From Fasciola hepatica (taxonomy: Eukaryota; Platyhelminthes; Trematoda; Plagiorchiida; Fasciolidae): a DNA stretch of 64,000 nucleotides. Positions 48,654 to 60,000 of the stretch are shown one piece after another. The notes beneath the pieces were generated by a model, which was not told where the DNA came from, made no database searches, and was given only the letters and a program-made list of their open reading frames with translations. The stretch covers positions 1,562,501 to 1,626,500 of the forward strand of contig CANUEZ040000180.1 of the NCBI GenBank assembly GCA_948099385.1, given 5' to 3'. Both the position numbers and the translations under genes were made by a program. Each line of letters opens with the position of its first letter. The stretch's first letter is position 1.

Positions 48654-49376
48654 ATGCCGAAAAAGCTAGCCAAATCTGATAATCGGGAAGAGGGGATAGC
48701 TCGCTCGCCACCCAAGGACCAGCTTGGGAGTCCATCTGTCCGTGAACTTTCACGCGTGTTGACTGAGTGCAAAATAATCAGAACTCAGCAGGTTCCTACC
48801 CCGGGAGGGCCCGAGAAATTTCGCCTTAATGGAAACTATAATCGGTTGGAGAGCCAGATGCGGCGATACCTTCGATGGTTCGCTGAAGTGCGACAAGAAG
48901 ATAATATCATGGGGCTGCTGGATGGAGAGGCCTATAATGTCGTCAATGAAGCGGACGTTTCTAACAGTGGTGACTTGGATTCTGTCTTCAAGCAGATTGG
49001 GAGACTTTTGGACTCCCCCGGGCACCCTTCACTATATCGGCAGGAGTTTAACGAGAGAAGGCAGCGACCGGATGAAGACGTACGATCCTTCTGTCGCGTG
49101 CTGCAATTGATGAGTCAGCGGGCTTATCCCGATGAGGCCAAGGAGGAGCGGGAAAGCCGGGTGTTAGAGCAGTTATTTGACGGCGTCTCGAACCCAGCTG
49201 TGAAGCGGGCACTGTTTCGAGGGAAGTTTGAGAATTTGGCGCAGGCATTGTCTGCAGGGGAAGTAGAGGAACGCGAGGAACGGTCAGTCGCGGGGGTGCC
49301 AGCTGGAAATGAGTGCTGCGCTTTACGTGAATGGCAACCGAGGACTCAACATCCGGGCCGTAATCCCACTAATTGA
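48654..49376 (+). pseudogene. gag of the Gypsy element
   Basis: 240 codons from the ATG 28 bp after the LTR. The translation has a retrotransposon capsid-like layout: YLRWFAEVRQEDNIMGLLDGEAYNVV, then QIGRLLDSPGHPSLYRQEF, and DEDVRSFCRVLQLMSQRAYP near the end. No CCHC knuckle is seen. It stops at a TGA (49374-49376) in the same frame that continues into protease, so the original may have been one Gag-Pol frame. Confidence 0.75.
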
Positions 49377-50150
49377 AGACGAAGCTGGTATCGAGGAAGG
49401 CACGCTGGAGCACGTCGGCCGTCTTATAACAAGATTCAAGGCTTCAGCGCCAACCGGTGGTATGCTGGTCCCCACAACAGCCCTCCCGGCACCTCGTACT
49501 CACAGCCAGTCGAAAGCGGTCTGCCCTTGTTCGGAACGAGGCCACAAACTCAGAAACAAGGTAGGTCCATCGTTCCTGCCTTTTTGATATGTTCAGCTTG
49601 TGCTGAATCACTATCTGTTCGAGTGAAAGTTAATGGAACCGTTTTGTGTGGGCTGGTTGACACAGGAGCCACGTGTAGTTTATTCAGTGCAAAACTGGTG
49701 GCAATAGTCGGAAGCTTTGAGTCAGCCCCGTGTAGTATAGTCTTAACGGCTGTAAACAGGGAGAAGTTAAACGTCAGGGGGATCATCACTCCGAAGTTGG
49801 AACTGGGCGGCGTTGTTAAGAAACAACCTCTAATAGTAGTACAGTGGATTCCGTACGATGTGATCATCGGAAAAGATGTCCTAGTGAATTTCGGGTGCGT
49901 AATCGACATTCCACAGAAGAGGTTATACCTGAGGAACGGAAACAGTGAAGCCTTTGGCCGGAAAGGGATCAGCATACACAGTTGTGCAACAAGACCGGCA
50001 ACGAAAGACCACGTAACACGGTTCGACGCACTCCTAGATGATAGTGACACAACCAAAAGTAATAAACCGTTGTTAAACCTTGAGAAATTTTCCGACACGT
50101 TCTTATGGGGGGACGAGAGATTGGGCCGGACGGATTTAGTTAAAAACTGA
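49377..50150 (+). pseudogene. protease of the Gypsy element
   Basis: The same frame as gag continues through 49377-49526 and on to a TGA at 50148-50150. The active site is LVDTGATCSLF with DTGA at 49659-49670. The flap-side block is IIGKDVLVNFGCVID. The length and motif fit a retropepsin. The TGA just before the RT entry (IDTGEAKP) is in frame and is probably a point mutation. Confidence 0.8.
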
Positions 50151-51435
50151 ATTGACACGGGGGAAGCAAAACCCATGAAAATAGCCCCCAGACGGATACC
50201 AATTCACTATCAAGCGGAGGTGCAGCACATAATCGAGGAAATGCTGAAAAACGACGTTATTCAACCATCACACTCCACTTGGTCGTCTCCAGTGGCGTTA
50301 GTTAAGAAGAAGGATGGAAAACTTCGTTTGTGCGTAGACTACAGGAAACTTAATGCCATCACCAAAAGGGATTCATTCCCACTGCCTGTCATGGAGGACT
50401 TGTTCGACGCCCTAGGAGGTAGCCAGTACTTCAGCACCCTAGACTTGGCGTCCGGGTATTGGCAGGTTGAACTTGCAGTTGAAGATCGGGAGAAGTCAGC
50501 GTTCGAGATTCCATCCGGGCTTTATGAGTTTCAGACTATGCCTTTTGGGCTAACCAACGCACCTGCTACGTTCCAGCGTTTGATGAATCGCATTTTGGAG
50601 GGACTGATTCCTTTGAGATGCATTGTATACATCGATGATGTACTGATTCATGGGAGAACGAAAGAGGAGCAATTAGAAAACTTGGAGCTAGTTCTGGGAA
50701 GAATTAGAGATGCGGGACTTAAGCTAAAGCCATCCAAGAGCAAATTTCTGTCCAAGGAAGTGAATTTTTTGGGCCACATTGTTTCGGACCAGGGAATAAG
50801 AACTGACCCAGGAAAAGTCGAACAAGTCTTAAATTGGTCAACTCCTAACAACGTTACGGAATTGAGGAGTTTCCTAGGATTGGCTTCGTATTACCGTCGC
50901 TTCATCAAAGGTTTTGCAGAACGGGCGGCACCATTGAATGTTCTTCTGCGCAAAGGCGACGGCTTCAGTTGGGACGAGCAATGTGAGCAGTCCTTCAAAG
51001 ACTTACTTTCGGCTCTTTTCGCGGCACCCGTGCTAGCACTGCCCGATCTGGCGGAAGGAGCTAGTGAGTTTATTCTAGGTACAGACACGAGTGACAGGGC
51101 CATTAGAGGTGTGTTATCACAAATCGGGCGAGATGGAGTAGAGCACGTCATTGCCTACCGCAGTAAAACGTTATGTAAACGGGAGAAAAACTACTGCACG
51201 ACACGAAAAGAAAAGCTAGCCCTGATCACATTCGCAAAACGTTTAGACAGTACCTAATCGGTCGACGATTTAGAATTCGTACAGACCACCAGGCTCTTCT
51301 GTGGTTACAAAACTTTAAAGACCCCCAGGGGCAGGCAGCCCGGTGGCAGGAGCAGTTGCAGGAGTTTGATTTCGTGATTGAACACCGTGCGGGTAGTCGA
51401 CATTCGAATGCGGACGCATTATCGAGGAGGCCAGT
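50151..51435 (+). pseudogene. reverse transcriptase and RNase H of the Gypsy element
   Basis: RT is intact from IDTGEAKPMKIAPRRIP through VALVKKKDGKLRLCVDYRKLN, FSTLDLASGYWQVE (motif A), FGLTNAPATFQRLMN, catalytic YIDD at 50628-50639, and the thumb FLGHIVSDQGIRTDP. RNase H follows with ILGTDTSDRAIRGVLSQIG. A one-base loss near 51243 shifts the frame. The end of RNase H and tether continue in the next frame (RIRTDHQALLWLQNF, then HSNADALSRRP) to a stop at about 51438. This is the best-preserved RT of an LTR element in the window. Confidence 0.85.
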
Positions 51436-51906
51436 TTGAAACCGCGGAAATTGCCCTCCTGCCCTGTCGGTTATGTGGCACAGATTAGTCTACAGGAGGA
51501 TACGGCGGAACAGTGGGGCTCGATCCAGTCCAGCGATAGCGACACAAGCTTCACCTACGCAAAGCTGAAGGCAGGAATTGAGAAGCCTAGTCAGCGAGAG
51601 ATGGCGGGGAGTGGTTTGTGGATCAAGCATTTCTGGAGCCTCTGGGATCATTTGAGCATTGTGGATAACGTTTTAGTTTTCCAGTTTGGTCCCAATTATC
51701 CAACAAAAGTCGCCGTCCCTCGGTCCGTGGTACAAAAGGTCCTTACGACATTGCACACTGAGCTGGGCCATGCGGGTGTCAACAAACTAGAGCATGCTAC
51801 AAGAACTCGGTTTTGGTGGCCTCACCAACGAAGAGATATATTGGATTTATGTAGGACGTGCGAACGTTGTGGCCGCTTTAAGAATCCCGGGTCGCGGCAT
51901 CAATTT
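51436..51906 (+). pseudogene. integrase N-terminal zinc finger, truncated
   Basis: Frame 51436-51951. It contains the HHCC finger complete: HTELGHAGVNKLEHATRTRFWWP followed by CRTCERC (about 51755-51875). Right after GRFKNPGSRHQ the sequence changes into an inverted LTR at 51907, so the whole catalytic core (D,D-35-E) is absent. Confidence 0.8.
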
Positions 51907-52142
51907 TATAACAGTCAGCCAAAGGTAAATAGAAGAAATTCAGCAATGTAGGGATTTATCTAAAATATGTGACACACTGTCACTAATGTAAAAATACAAA
52001 TATAAACACATTACGAATCAGTCCTCTTGGACTGTTGCACTGTCTTCCAGATTGGTTGTTTCTTCACCTTCTTCCAGTTTTCCCTTTGCTTGTAAAAGGT
52101 TGATACGGCCAATCGTACGACTTTCCCGAAGTTTCTATTACA
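51907..52142 (-). repeat. inverted LTR inside the integrase
   Basis: 236 bp, reverse complement of the element's own LTR, from TATAACAGTCAGCC (terminal TG changed to TA) to TTTCTATTACA. It retains the 38-bp stretch missing from the left LTR, so it is closer to the right one there. No target duplication is visible around it (ATTT left, CAGA right), which argues against a simple solo-LTR insertion. Confidence 0.85.
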
Positions 52143-52481
52143 CAGATCCCCCCTCCAGAAGGCTCCGTCAGTACCCACCGGGGGGACACCAGCTAAATTT
52201 TCCGGGGGTTGGAAGGGACCCTTTCGTGTTGAAAGGGTTGTGTCAGATGCAACCTGTGTAATCCGGAAAGCATCGCCGAATAGTGGTAACCCATCATTCG
52301 TTGTTCTCTTCAATAAGCTGAAGCCCTTCGAGCACGTAGCTCAGGGAATCAACCCAACCAGTGGGATTTCGCCGACCGAAGACCAAGGCGCAGTGCCACC
52401 AGTACAGTTAGAGCTAGAGGTACCGATAGAAGGGGGAAGAGCTGTGGCCCCGGGGACGGAGCCTTCTGGAGGGGAGAGCTG
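52143..52481 (+). pseudogene. integrase C-terminus of the Gypsy element
   Basis: From about 52180 the + frame reads FSGGWKGPFRVERVV (GPF/Y module), then NPSFVVLFNKLKPFEHV, the usual NRLKP-type end of Gypsy integrases. A Pro/Glu-rich tail and the polypurine tract GGAGGGGAGAGC follow. It proves that the original element had a full integrase and that about 600-800 bp were lost where the inverted LTR now sits. Confidence 0.75.
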
Positions 52482-52758
52482 TGTAATAGAAACTTCGGGA
52501 AGGTCGTACGAGTATGGCGAATTGAAGTAATGGATTTTCTTTTCCGTTTCAGTTGGCCGTATCAAACTTGTACAAGCAAAGGGAAAACTGGAAGAAGGTG
52601 AAGAAGCCGCCAATCTGGAATACAGTGCAACAATCCAAGAGGACTGATTCGTAAAGTGTTTATATTTGTATTTTTACATTAATGACAGTGTGTTACATAT
52701 TTTAGATAAATCCTTACATTGCTAAATGTTGTCTTTTTGCCTTTGGCTGACTGTTACA
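52482..52758 (+). repeat. right LTR of the Gypsy element
   Basis: 277 bp, TGTAATAG...GTTACA. Same as the left LTR apart from scattered substitutions and the 38-bp length difference. The ATAT duplication follows. Confidence 0.85.
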
Positions 52759-52762
52759 ATAT

Positions 52763-54415
52763 CTTCTGTAAAGTGAAATGCGTTAATTTGTAAGACTTTC
52801 TGCAAATGTAAAGGATATTGACTTCGAGCAAGATGAAGTTTTCGCTGGAGTCTTCATTGTTTTGGCAACGACTGGCCACTTTGTTCTCTGCAGCCTGAGG
52901 CCAGCGCAAGTTCTTACGATTTACCAATCAATTTAGCGGGACTGTTTTCGTAACTCCCAGGCTTATGATTTTCACAATTAGGACCATCCAAGAGTGCAGA
53001 AATAGATTTGGAGTTTCTGTACGTTTTTCCGTTGCATAAGGCGATGACCGGAGATTTACCGCTGTCAGCACTGAGTGAGAAGATGAACACTAAAAATAAT
53101 TTTAGCTCCGTAGTGTATGCAAAACAGGAACCACAATTCCAGCGTTGTCAACTGGTATATAAAATATTTACACAGCCAATCTGTAAGATTTGCACACAGT
53201 TTCTCCGGCTAAAGTACACTTACATGGAAAATGAAAAGATGAAAGGATGGTATTTCATGGGTGAAAACATTTGCTGGTTCTTTGAACTGCTGGTAAATCA
53301 GGACTCATTTGTATGTTCACAAGTCAGTCTGCACCCTCTGTATTGAGAACAATACTTCGCCATTTGACGTGCTCGAGTCCTCGGGGTATGCGGAATAGAA
53401 AACAACCTACTTCGTTGGACTCATCTGGCGGCAGCACTCGCTGGCTTATGTTCTAAGCCTCAGAAATTCCTCTGAGAACCTGTATATGGGGTCTATTATG
53501 CCCCCTGATGATTCGCCTCAATTATGACATAAATGACTCATAAACGAAGGCGGAAAATAGGTTTACTTTCTCCAGCCGTTTGATATCTAACGCCAAGTGG
53601 GCCAAAGTGAGGACATTGTAAGATAATTGCAATTGTGAATAAAGGTACTTAAGTTAATAAATAAATTTCGTTATCAGGTTATCTGCTAATGGAAACTATG
53701 CAGAGAAATAATCAATAGAAGATAAGTACAAAACAATGGACAAGGTTAAAAGTTCAGGTATGGTAATTTACATAAAACACTAGGCATGCAAACTGGTCCC
53801 ATATGAAGTTCATTAGCTTTCCAACTTTCCAGATGACACAACGACCTACATTTTCGGGCAAAGTCACATGAAGTCCATTTACCACATTTTATGATTATAT
53901 CCGATAGGCGATCTGCATCAAAAAGTCGTAACTTATAGTTTATATCATTCTTCAACAGCAACATGATCTTGCGAACAACACCTAAGAATACCAGATTCAT
54001 AGATTCACAAGGGAAAGCAGCTATCATATCAACAGGCAATTCTTCGGAAGGTGAGCGCGTCAATTAGTGGTGACCCGGATGCAGTCGCATGCGAAACAAA
54101 GAGTCCGTGCGAAGAGAACTGCACAAATTGGGAAACCTCATGCGACCCGAGACACAAAACCCCTTGCAAACACATCTGTCACATCCCTGGTACCCAGTGT
54201 GTCCCTTAATCTGCTTTATAAAAGCTCTGGCAGGGACGTCACACAATACGGCTTGCAGATTTACGTCAGTTTTAGAAGGCCTTCCAGGAATAGAAATTTC
54301 ATTACTTATAACGGGCTTTAATTCCGAAATCAAATCCGTTAGGTATTCAACCAGAGTATGCACACTCTGGCCCACGACACTATCAGGATTCTGTTATCCG
54401 TACACACCTTGATGG
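52763..54415 (-). pseudogene. transposase relic of the interrupted DNA transposon
   Basis: On the - strand, in order: QSVHTLVEYLTDLISELKP (about 54370), SKTDVNLQAVLCDVPARAFIKQIKGHTGY, a Cys-rich CDRCVCKGFC, ELPVDMIAAFPCESMNLVFLG (about 54030, matching PVDMIDLFPNDYMHSVCLG of the 10.4-kb gene), and WKANE. Lower down come FSAFVYESFM (FSAF codons 53546-53557), RRIIRGHNRPHIQVLRGI, and a decayed tail to about 53000. It retains the C-terminal half missing at 11.97 kb but has lost everything before the IGLYYG block, where LINE sequence begins. Several stops occur. No function was assigned to 52763-53000. Confidence 0.65.
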
Positions 54416-56060
54416 TTAGACCCAGCACCTTCAGTCACCTACTAGAGGAAATAACACTAGATCTTTTTTCTCAAGGGCATAATAAGGCCACCACTTCAAT
54501 ATGGGATAGCTTCCCCAGATGTGATCACAGGCCAGTCTCGTGCGCGTTCTCTGTACCACGAATCAACAATTCCTCGAAATCGTGAGCTAGACCATATCAA
54601 TTAGCTCTCTGGAACAGCCTTCCAAATGTAATCAGATCTCAAAACTGGGATATATCCTTTTTTATCCTATCCTCAGGTGGTAACAGATCAGCGGCACTCT
54701 ATTCTCAACCAGAGTTTAGACACTATCACTCCAGCTACGCCAGCCCTTCCGAACTCCATGCCACTCCAATAAGACAGAAATCCTGAGAAGGTCGATAAAA
54801 CCAAGAAACTTTCAACCCCTCAAGATTATACCTTCCATCAATGTCAAAAATTCCCATCTGGATAAACCGAAAGAAATAGCTCAAGCTTTCAACACATTTT
54901 TCGCTTCCGCTCTAACTCCTATAGCGCACAGAGCTAACGAGACAAAATGGCATACGGACGCGGTAAAAACAACTACTGTCACGAATCGAATGATGCTTCG
55001 CTAGTAGTCAGAATACTGAGGTCGAGCCGCAGAGGTGTTCATGCGAACCTGCAGAGCAAACAGTACAAAACGAGAAACGATTCGGGAGAACTCACGAGAA
55101 AGTATGTGTTTAGCAGCCCAACCAGGAACGGTTTGGTCCGGAGTGATAGAGTGAAGTTTAGGCATGGGGTGGCAATAAAGAAGATTGCCAGAAATATGTA
55201 CGCAGTGTCACTACGTGTCCAATGTACACTCTGCACGCTTACCCAGTGAGACTCTATCCACAAAATCATTTCTCCCCGATGATATTTCTCCACTTCTAGT
55301 CTCTATGAAACAATCTTAACGCTCAGGCCCGGACTGCATTCTACAGGCTGCATTTGCTGTGGGAGGTCCGGACATTCCTATCATTTTATCTAATTTATTC
55401 AACTTATCTGTGAAATATAGCTCGTTCCCCACCCATTGGAAAAATTCTACAATTGTTCCCTTGCATAAAGAAGCTGCTTTCATGTTCTCTAAAATTATCG
55501 TCCTATTAATCATACGCCGATTATTTCCCGAATCAAGAAGAAGTTCATTAAAAAAGATAATGGCCTACCTTTAACAAATAACTTGATCAATGTGAGTCAA
55601 CTCGGTTTCCTGAAAAAACCGTTCGTGCTCTTCTTGTAAAGTTGACTTCCTAAACTCAGTCACGGAAGCTGCTGACAAAGGCATGTCCATGATTAATATC
55701 CTGCTAGATATGAATAAGGCTTTCGACAGAGTCTCCCACACTAGGCTCCTATAACAGGCCGAATGTTATGGCATTCCGGACCATTTAGTCGGTTGGTGGG
55801 TTTCTTATTTCTCCGGCCGTCATCGGTTGGTCCAGGTAAATGGATCCGTCTCCAAACCCAAACCTATTACCAGTGGTGTCATACAAGGCAGCGTTTTGGG
55901 CCCACTACTCTACCTCGTATCTATGAATGATGTTTTTAATGTAGTTCGGCATGGAAGCCTCCACTTCTTCGCGGACGACATCAAAATCGTGTATACTTTT
56001 GATTCCAGAAAGCTTTATTCAATTATTGGCGATATACTGTAAGACTTTCCTCCGGGACAT
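54410..56060 (+). pseudogene. LINE 3' half: endonuclease C-end and RT relic
   Basis: Begins in the middle of the endonuclease. TQHLQSPTRGNNT (about 54420) fits the usual SPTRGNNTLDL block, and CDHRPVSC at 54520 on is its end. The linker is degraded, then RT: GPDCILQAAFAVGGPDIP (about 55328), FPTHWKNSTIVPLHK, a broken fingers region, NKAFDRVSH-like motif A near 55715, SGVIQGSVLGPLLYL (about 55875), and motif C FADDIKIVYTF at 55970 on. Frames shift several times. The missing first half of the endonuclease is present on the same strand at 46.08-46.48 kb. Confidence 0.65.
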
Positions 56061-56529
56061 CTATTCTTTCTGGAATTGAAAAATTAGGTACTCCTGGACA
56101 CTAGAGTTGGCCTACTCATATACTACTTATAGGTGGACGGCAATTTCTCTCTGGCCGAGGAGCTTTTGCGCACTGAAGCATTAGTACGGAATTCAAATCA
56201 TATTTATACTATGCTTATCTGCTCATCAGAATTGGAAATGGATGAAATGACATGTAAACGTCAAGAGGAGGGCCCATAGTGGGCCTGTTGTTTGTACATA
56301 TTACCAGATAAATCGGACAAATGGTACCCCTTGGTAGCAAGAGCAGTCTGGTTTTCAGTTTCGGTTCCTCATAGCTCGTACGCGAAAGATATGTTTGCCG
56401 GCGATAGTGGTTGAAGAGCTAAATAGTACCAGACAGACGATTACAAACATTCTTAAAATTTGAACAGTAAATGGAGAGCATCCTAAACACTGTCCATCAG
56501 TGGCCGCCAATGAAAATCTCATTTGGCAG
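56061..56529. other. unassigned DNA after LINE RT
   Basis: Expected position of the RT thumb and LINE 3' end, but nothing readable remains. Confidence 0.3.
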
Positions 56530-57060
56530 AAGACGGCCACAGTAAACTGCTAGTTAGGAACCTGAAAAACGCGGTCACTGGTATAGCCATCAAAGCCTAC
56601 TCACCCGCTTCATGGACCGAGTGATTGTTGAAATGAGTCTCAGAGACAATCTGTCCCGTTGTTTTCCTGTACATCTCTTCATTATTTTACTTTCTAATAC
56701 TTGACAAACCATATTCGTAAGATGATACGGAAGCTATTATGGAGGCTTAAAGATGAAAATCCGACCTGATGCATGGCTGGAACTATAACACACATATCTT
56801 GAATATACGAAAGACTAGATAAATGCCGAAGCCTTAGAAAATACCCGTGAATACATAGTAGGCTGCTTGTCAACATCATTCGTCAACATCGGAGCACCAG
56901 AAATCAGGCTGTTGAGTTCATCGCCTGTCTCACACAAGCTGTTCATCAAACTGCTCTAGTTACCCCGGCAGCTATTTGACAAAAGACTCACTAATCCTTT
57001 TCGAAAGCGACTGTGACGTTTCAGTCACAACTTCGAACATGTTCTCCGTTCAATGATCTT
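56530..57060 (+). repeat. dispersed repeat R2, copy 2
   Basis: Matches 39220-39620. Past the shared part, one frame continues readable with one stop (EYIVGCLSTSFVNIGAPEIR, then LLSSSPVSHKLFIKLL), ending near 57050. This suggests a decayed coding unit. The family is not recognised. Confidence 0.4.
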
Positions 57061-60000
57061 TCCTCGACGACGAACACCAATAGTTCCTATCCTGTTATTT
57101 GTGGACTTGTAATCAGTATAGCTGTTATAGTAGTCATTGCTATCCAATATACATTCAAATCAAATGAATATAACTCTATAATACAGATGATGAATTAGCT
57201 AGAATCAAACGTGCACTTTATCGGATCCCCTCTCTCTGTATGGAAATTACATCGAATATTGGTAATTATTTGTTGCCAATGATCGCACGATCGCCCAAAT
57301 AGGTGCTGCTAGTTATTTTTGTTCCTTTCCCCCAAATATATTTATGTGCAAATAATTTTCTCAAATTACAGAAGATTCTTATAGTCAAAATGTTCAGTAG
57401 ATGGTATGTGGCAAGCACAGATCTGTCTTTTCGGTTCCTGATCTTCGCGCAGCTTCATGTCATGATGTCGTGCATTTTGCATCTGAATTGTTCACACAAG
57501 TCGATCATCACAAGACAAACAGTTGTTATTGTAAATCTCTGTGATCACCGCGGTTCTTTCAGTCAGTTTATCAATTCAACAGAATTATCTGTTTATGATG
57601 TGCCGCACTGATGTGAAATACCAAATACACGCACAGATACATGCATAAATGTCACATTTTATTCTGATTTGTCGGTGGTACTTATAAAATATCAGTCCGC
57701 ATAATTCTAGCTTATAAGAAATCCCCTATTTTGGAAAGATTTCTTATTTAAATAACTGGCACCAACGAAATAAGAAAGTCGTAAATCCAATACCGGTGAT
57801 GCTGAAATGTATTGGGTAAAGTAAATAAAACTGTAACTTATAGTTGGAACCTAAATCTTTCCACATGTAGGCTCTATTTCTAATATGGAAATGGATTACT
57901 CTGGTAGAAAATGGGTAAATACGCCACATTCCCGTTTCTGTTGTAGGACACCTATTATCAAACAGCAAATCAATAAATAATAAATAACAATGGGTACTTT
58001 TTCAGAGTGAGGACACTGCTGATCAAGTTCTTTCAAACGAAGAGGTTACCGGTAAGCGGAGAGGGTCGGACCCGATATTCCAAGTTTGTGTTTAGATGGT
58101 TATGTTATCCCAGCTATTGTACAAAACTTCCGTGTTGATAAAAAAAACCCTTGCCCACATCAATTTCTATATTTATACAATGCGGGTACGATCTAGAGTT
58201 GCCCCTTAGTGCAAAACAAGTGGGTGTCAAAATAAATTGCACTCGTTCCGACCCTAGATGATGGTAGCAATGGGTATTTTGGAAGAAAGAGAGTTTTGTT
58301 GTGCATCTGGGAAAACAAAACACGGAACACTAGGTTGTCGGAAACGAATAACTGTATGCGGTGGTATACGTTGTTGACTATTTCTGAACATGCCACCAAT
58401 TCATAAAGGACGACAATCCGTGATTTCTGCTTCCCGACACATTCAAATAGAAAACTGACTTATCGGTCATCAGAAAAAGAAGCAATCTGTGATCACCATT
58501 GAACATTGGGAAATCTTAACTGTGTAACAACCCAAGGCCATCTAAATTTGATATGAGGTCTATCAAAAATAATATCATTCAGAAGCTGAAAATCCGATTC
58601 CTAAAATCACTTCAGTTCTCCAAAGTCTCTAAAGTTCTTACTACAAGAAAAATTAGCTTGTGCACCTAGATATATATCCGTGTAAGAAGCAGTGAAATGA
58701 GTCACAGCGTCCAACTTAATAGAGAAACGGGTACCCAGTGGTCACGACAAAAAATATTTACAGAAAGTAAGTGCCTTTATTAAAGCTGTAAATGAGTGGT
58801 TTTGCTTTGCTTGTGTAAAAAAGCACTACTGCCCTCTGAGAATTTCAATTTAAGGTAAGCATCTAGCAGAAGCAACTTTTTGTACCACATAACTAGTCAT
58901 AGTAACTAAACGAGCACCTCAAAGTTTTGCTGGTTATCCAATGCGGATCGATCTATTTATTTCATCACCCTCCCCAATGAACGTTTTGTTCTACTACCGA
59001 ACTCTGTTTACGATACTGCAAATCAATCATACTTTTATAGTTCAAGCAGGTCTCGTCGAGTGGAGCCTAGAAACAAAATATGTTGCATAAGCGGATAAGA
59101 AAGAGAAGCATGAGTGGTCCTGTCGCGATCTGCGAAAACACTCTGAGCGAAAGCAGGAGATAGATTTGAAAAGGCTATCATCTGTGTGTGTTTGCGTGTT
59201 TGCATTCCATGCAAACAGGACTAGACACTCCATTCGGTTTCAACGTTGATTTTGAGGGTAGCGACTTCATTGCATTTGCTGCATACAGTATTTGCTCCAC
59301 CGAAGAGGAAGCATTTTTGTTTTAAATGGTAAGGTTATTGATCGGTAAATTAAGTAATTAATCGAGCTCGGATACACAAACCACCAGAAAATACTCAACT
59401 ATTGTGAATACCCTCAATATTTTCAAGCAGTCTCTTTATAGAAGGCAAAATTAACGGTGCAGTTTTAAATATTTTCCTAGAGTCTGGCTAAATTCTTATG
59501 TATCCACCTTCCCACAGAAAGCATAGACGTTACGAATAAGATAACAGAAAATTGTACGTATTTTAAGCGTCTTACGACAAAACTAAAGTACCGTAAACTA
59601 CCATCCGTTGGGTGGACTAATGATCACACGGCCTAAGCAGAGCTGCTGCTGAAATGTTGAAGCGTTCACCTCTGACGATATGATTTGAGCGAGTATCTCA
59701 TTATGCTCAGGTGGAGTGAATTAACTGTTCGGGTTATCACTGGTTTGGACGAGAACAGGAATCTCGTATTTGAAGAAAGGCAGAATGAGAGGGTGTAGTC
59801 TTTTCTAGGTTCTCTTACAGTGACTCAAAATCGATTATTCTTGGCGAAAAACAAGGTGAAATCCGCTTGTCCTTGCATGCAACACACTGGAGAGAGGACT
59901 ACTGTTTTCAGTAATTCCTTATCTTCCTCCCAAAGATGGAGTATTAGGTGCTAGAAAGAATCCCTGAAAACCAACTATCACTGGCCGATTCCGTAGTACC

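Larger units (their letters stand above)
48387..52758 (+). mobile_element. Ty3/Gypsy element lacking integrase core, ATAT target duplication
   Basis: Complete-ended element: LTR, gag, protease, RT, RNase H, integrase zinc finger, an inverted LTR, integrase C-terminus, LTR. Four-base duplications ATAT flank it (48383-48386 and 52759-52762). The polypurine tract GGAGGGGAGAGC precedes the right LTR. No convincing primer site is seen after the left LTR (AGATCGGTGCAGCGACC). It lies between the transposase relic and the DUF4806-like gene, both - strand, so it inserted into that DNA transposon. Confidence 0.85.

Noticed and set aside
53008..53346. 112-codon + strand frame
   Set aside because: Starts at TTG and lies opposite the decayed C-terminal part of the transposase on the - strand.
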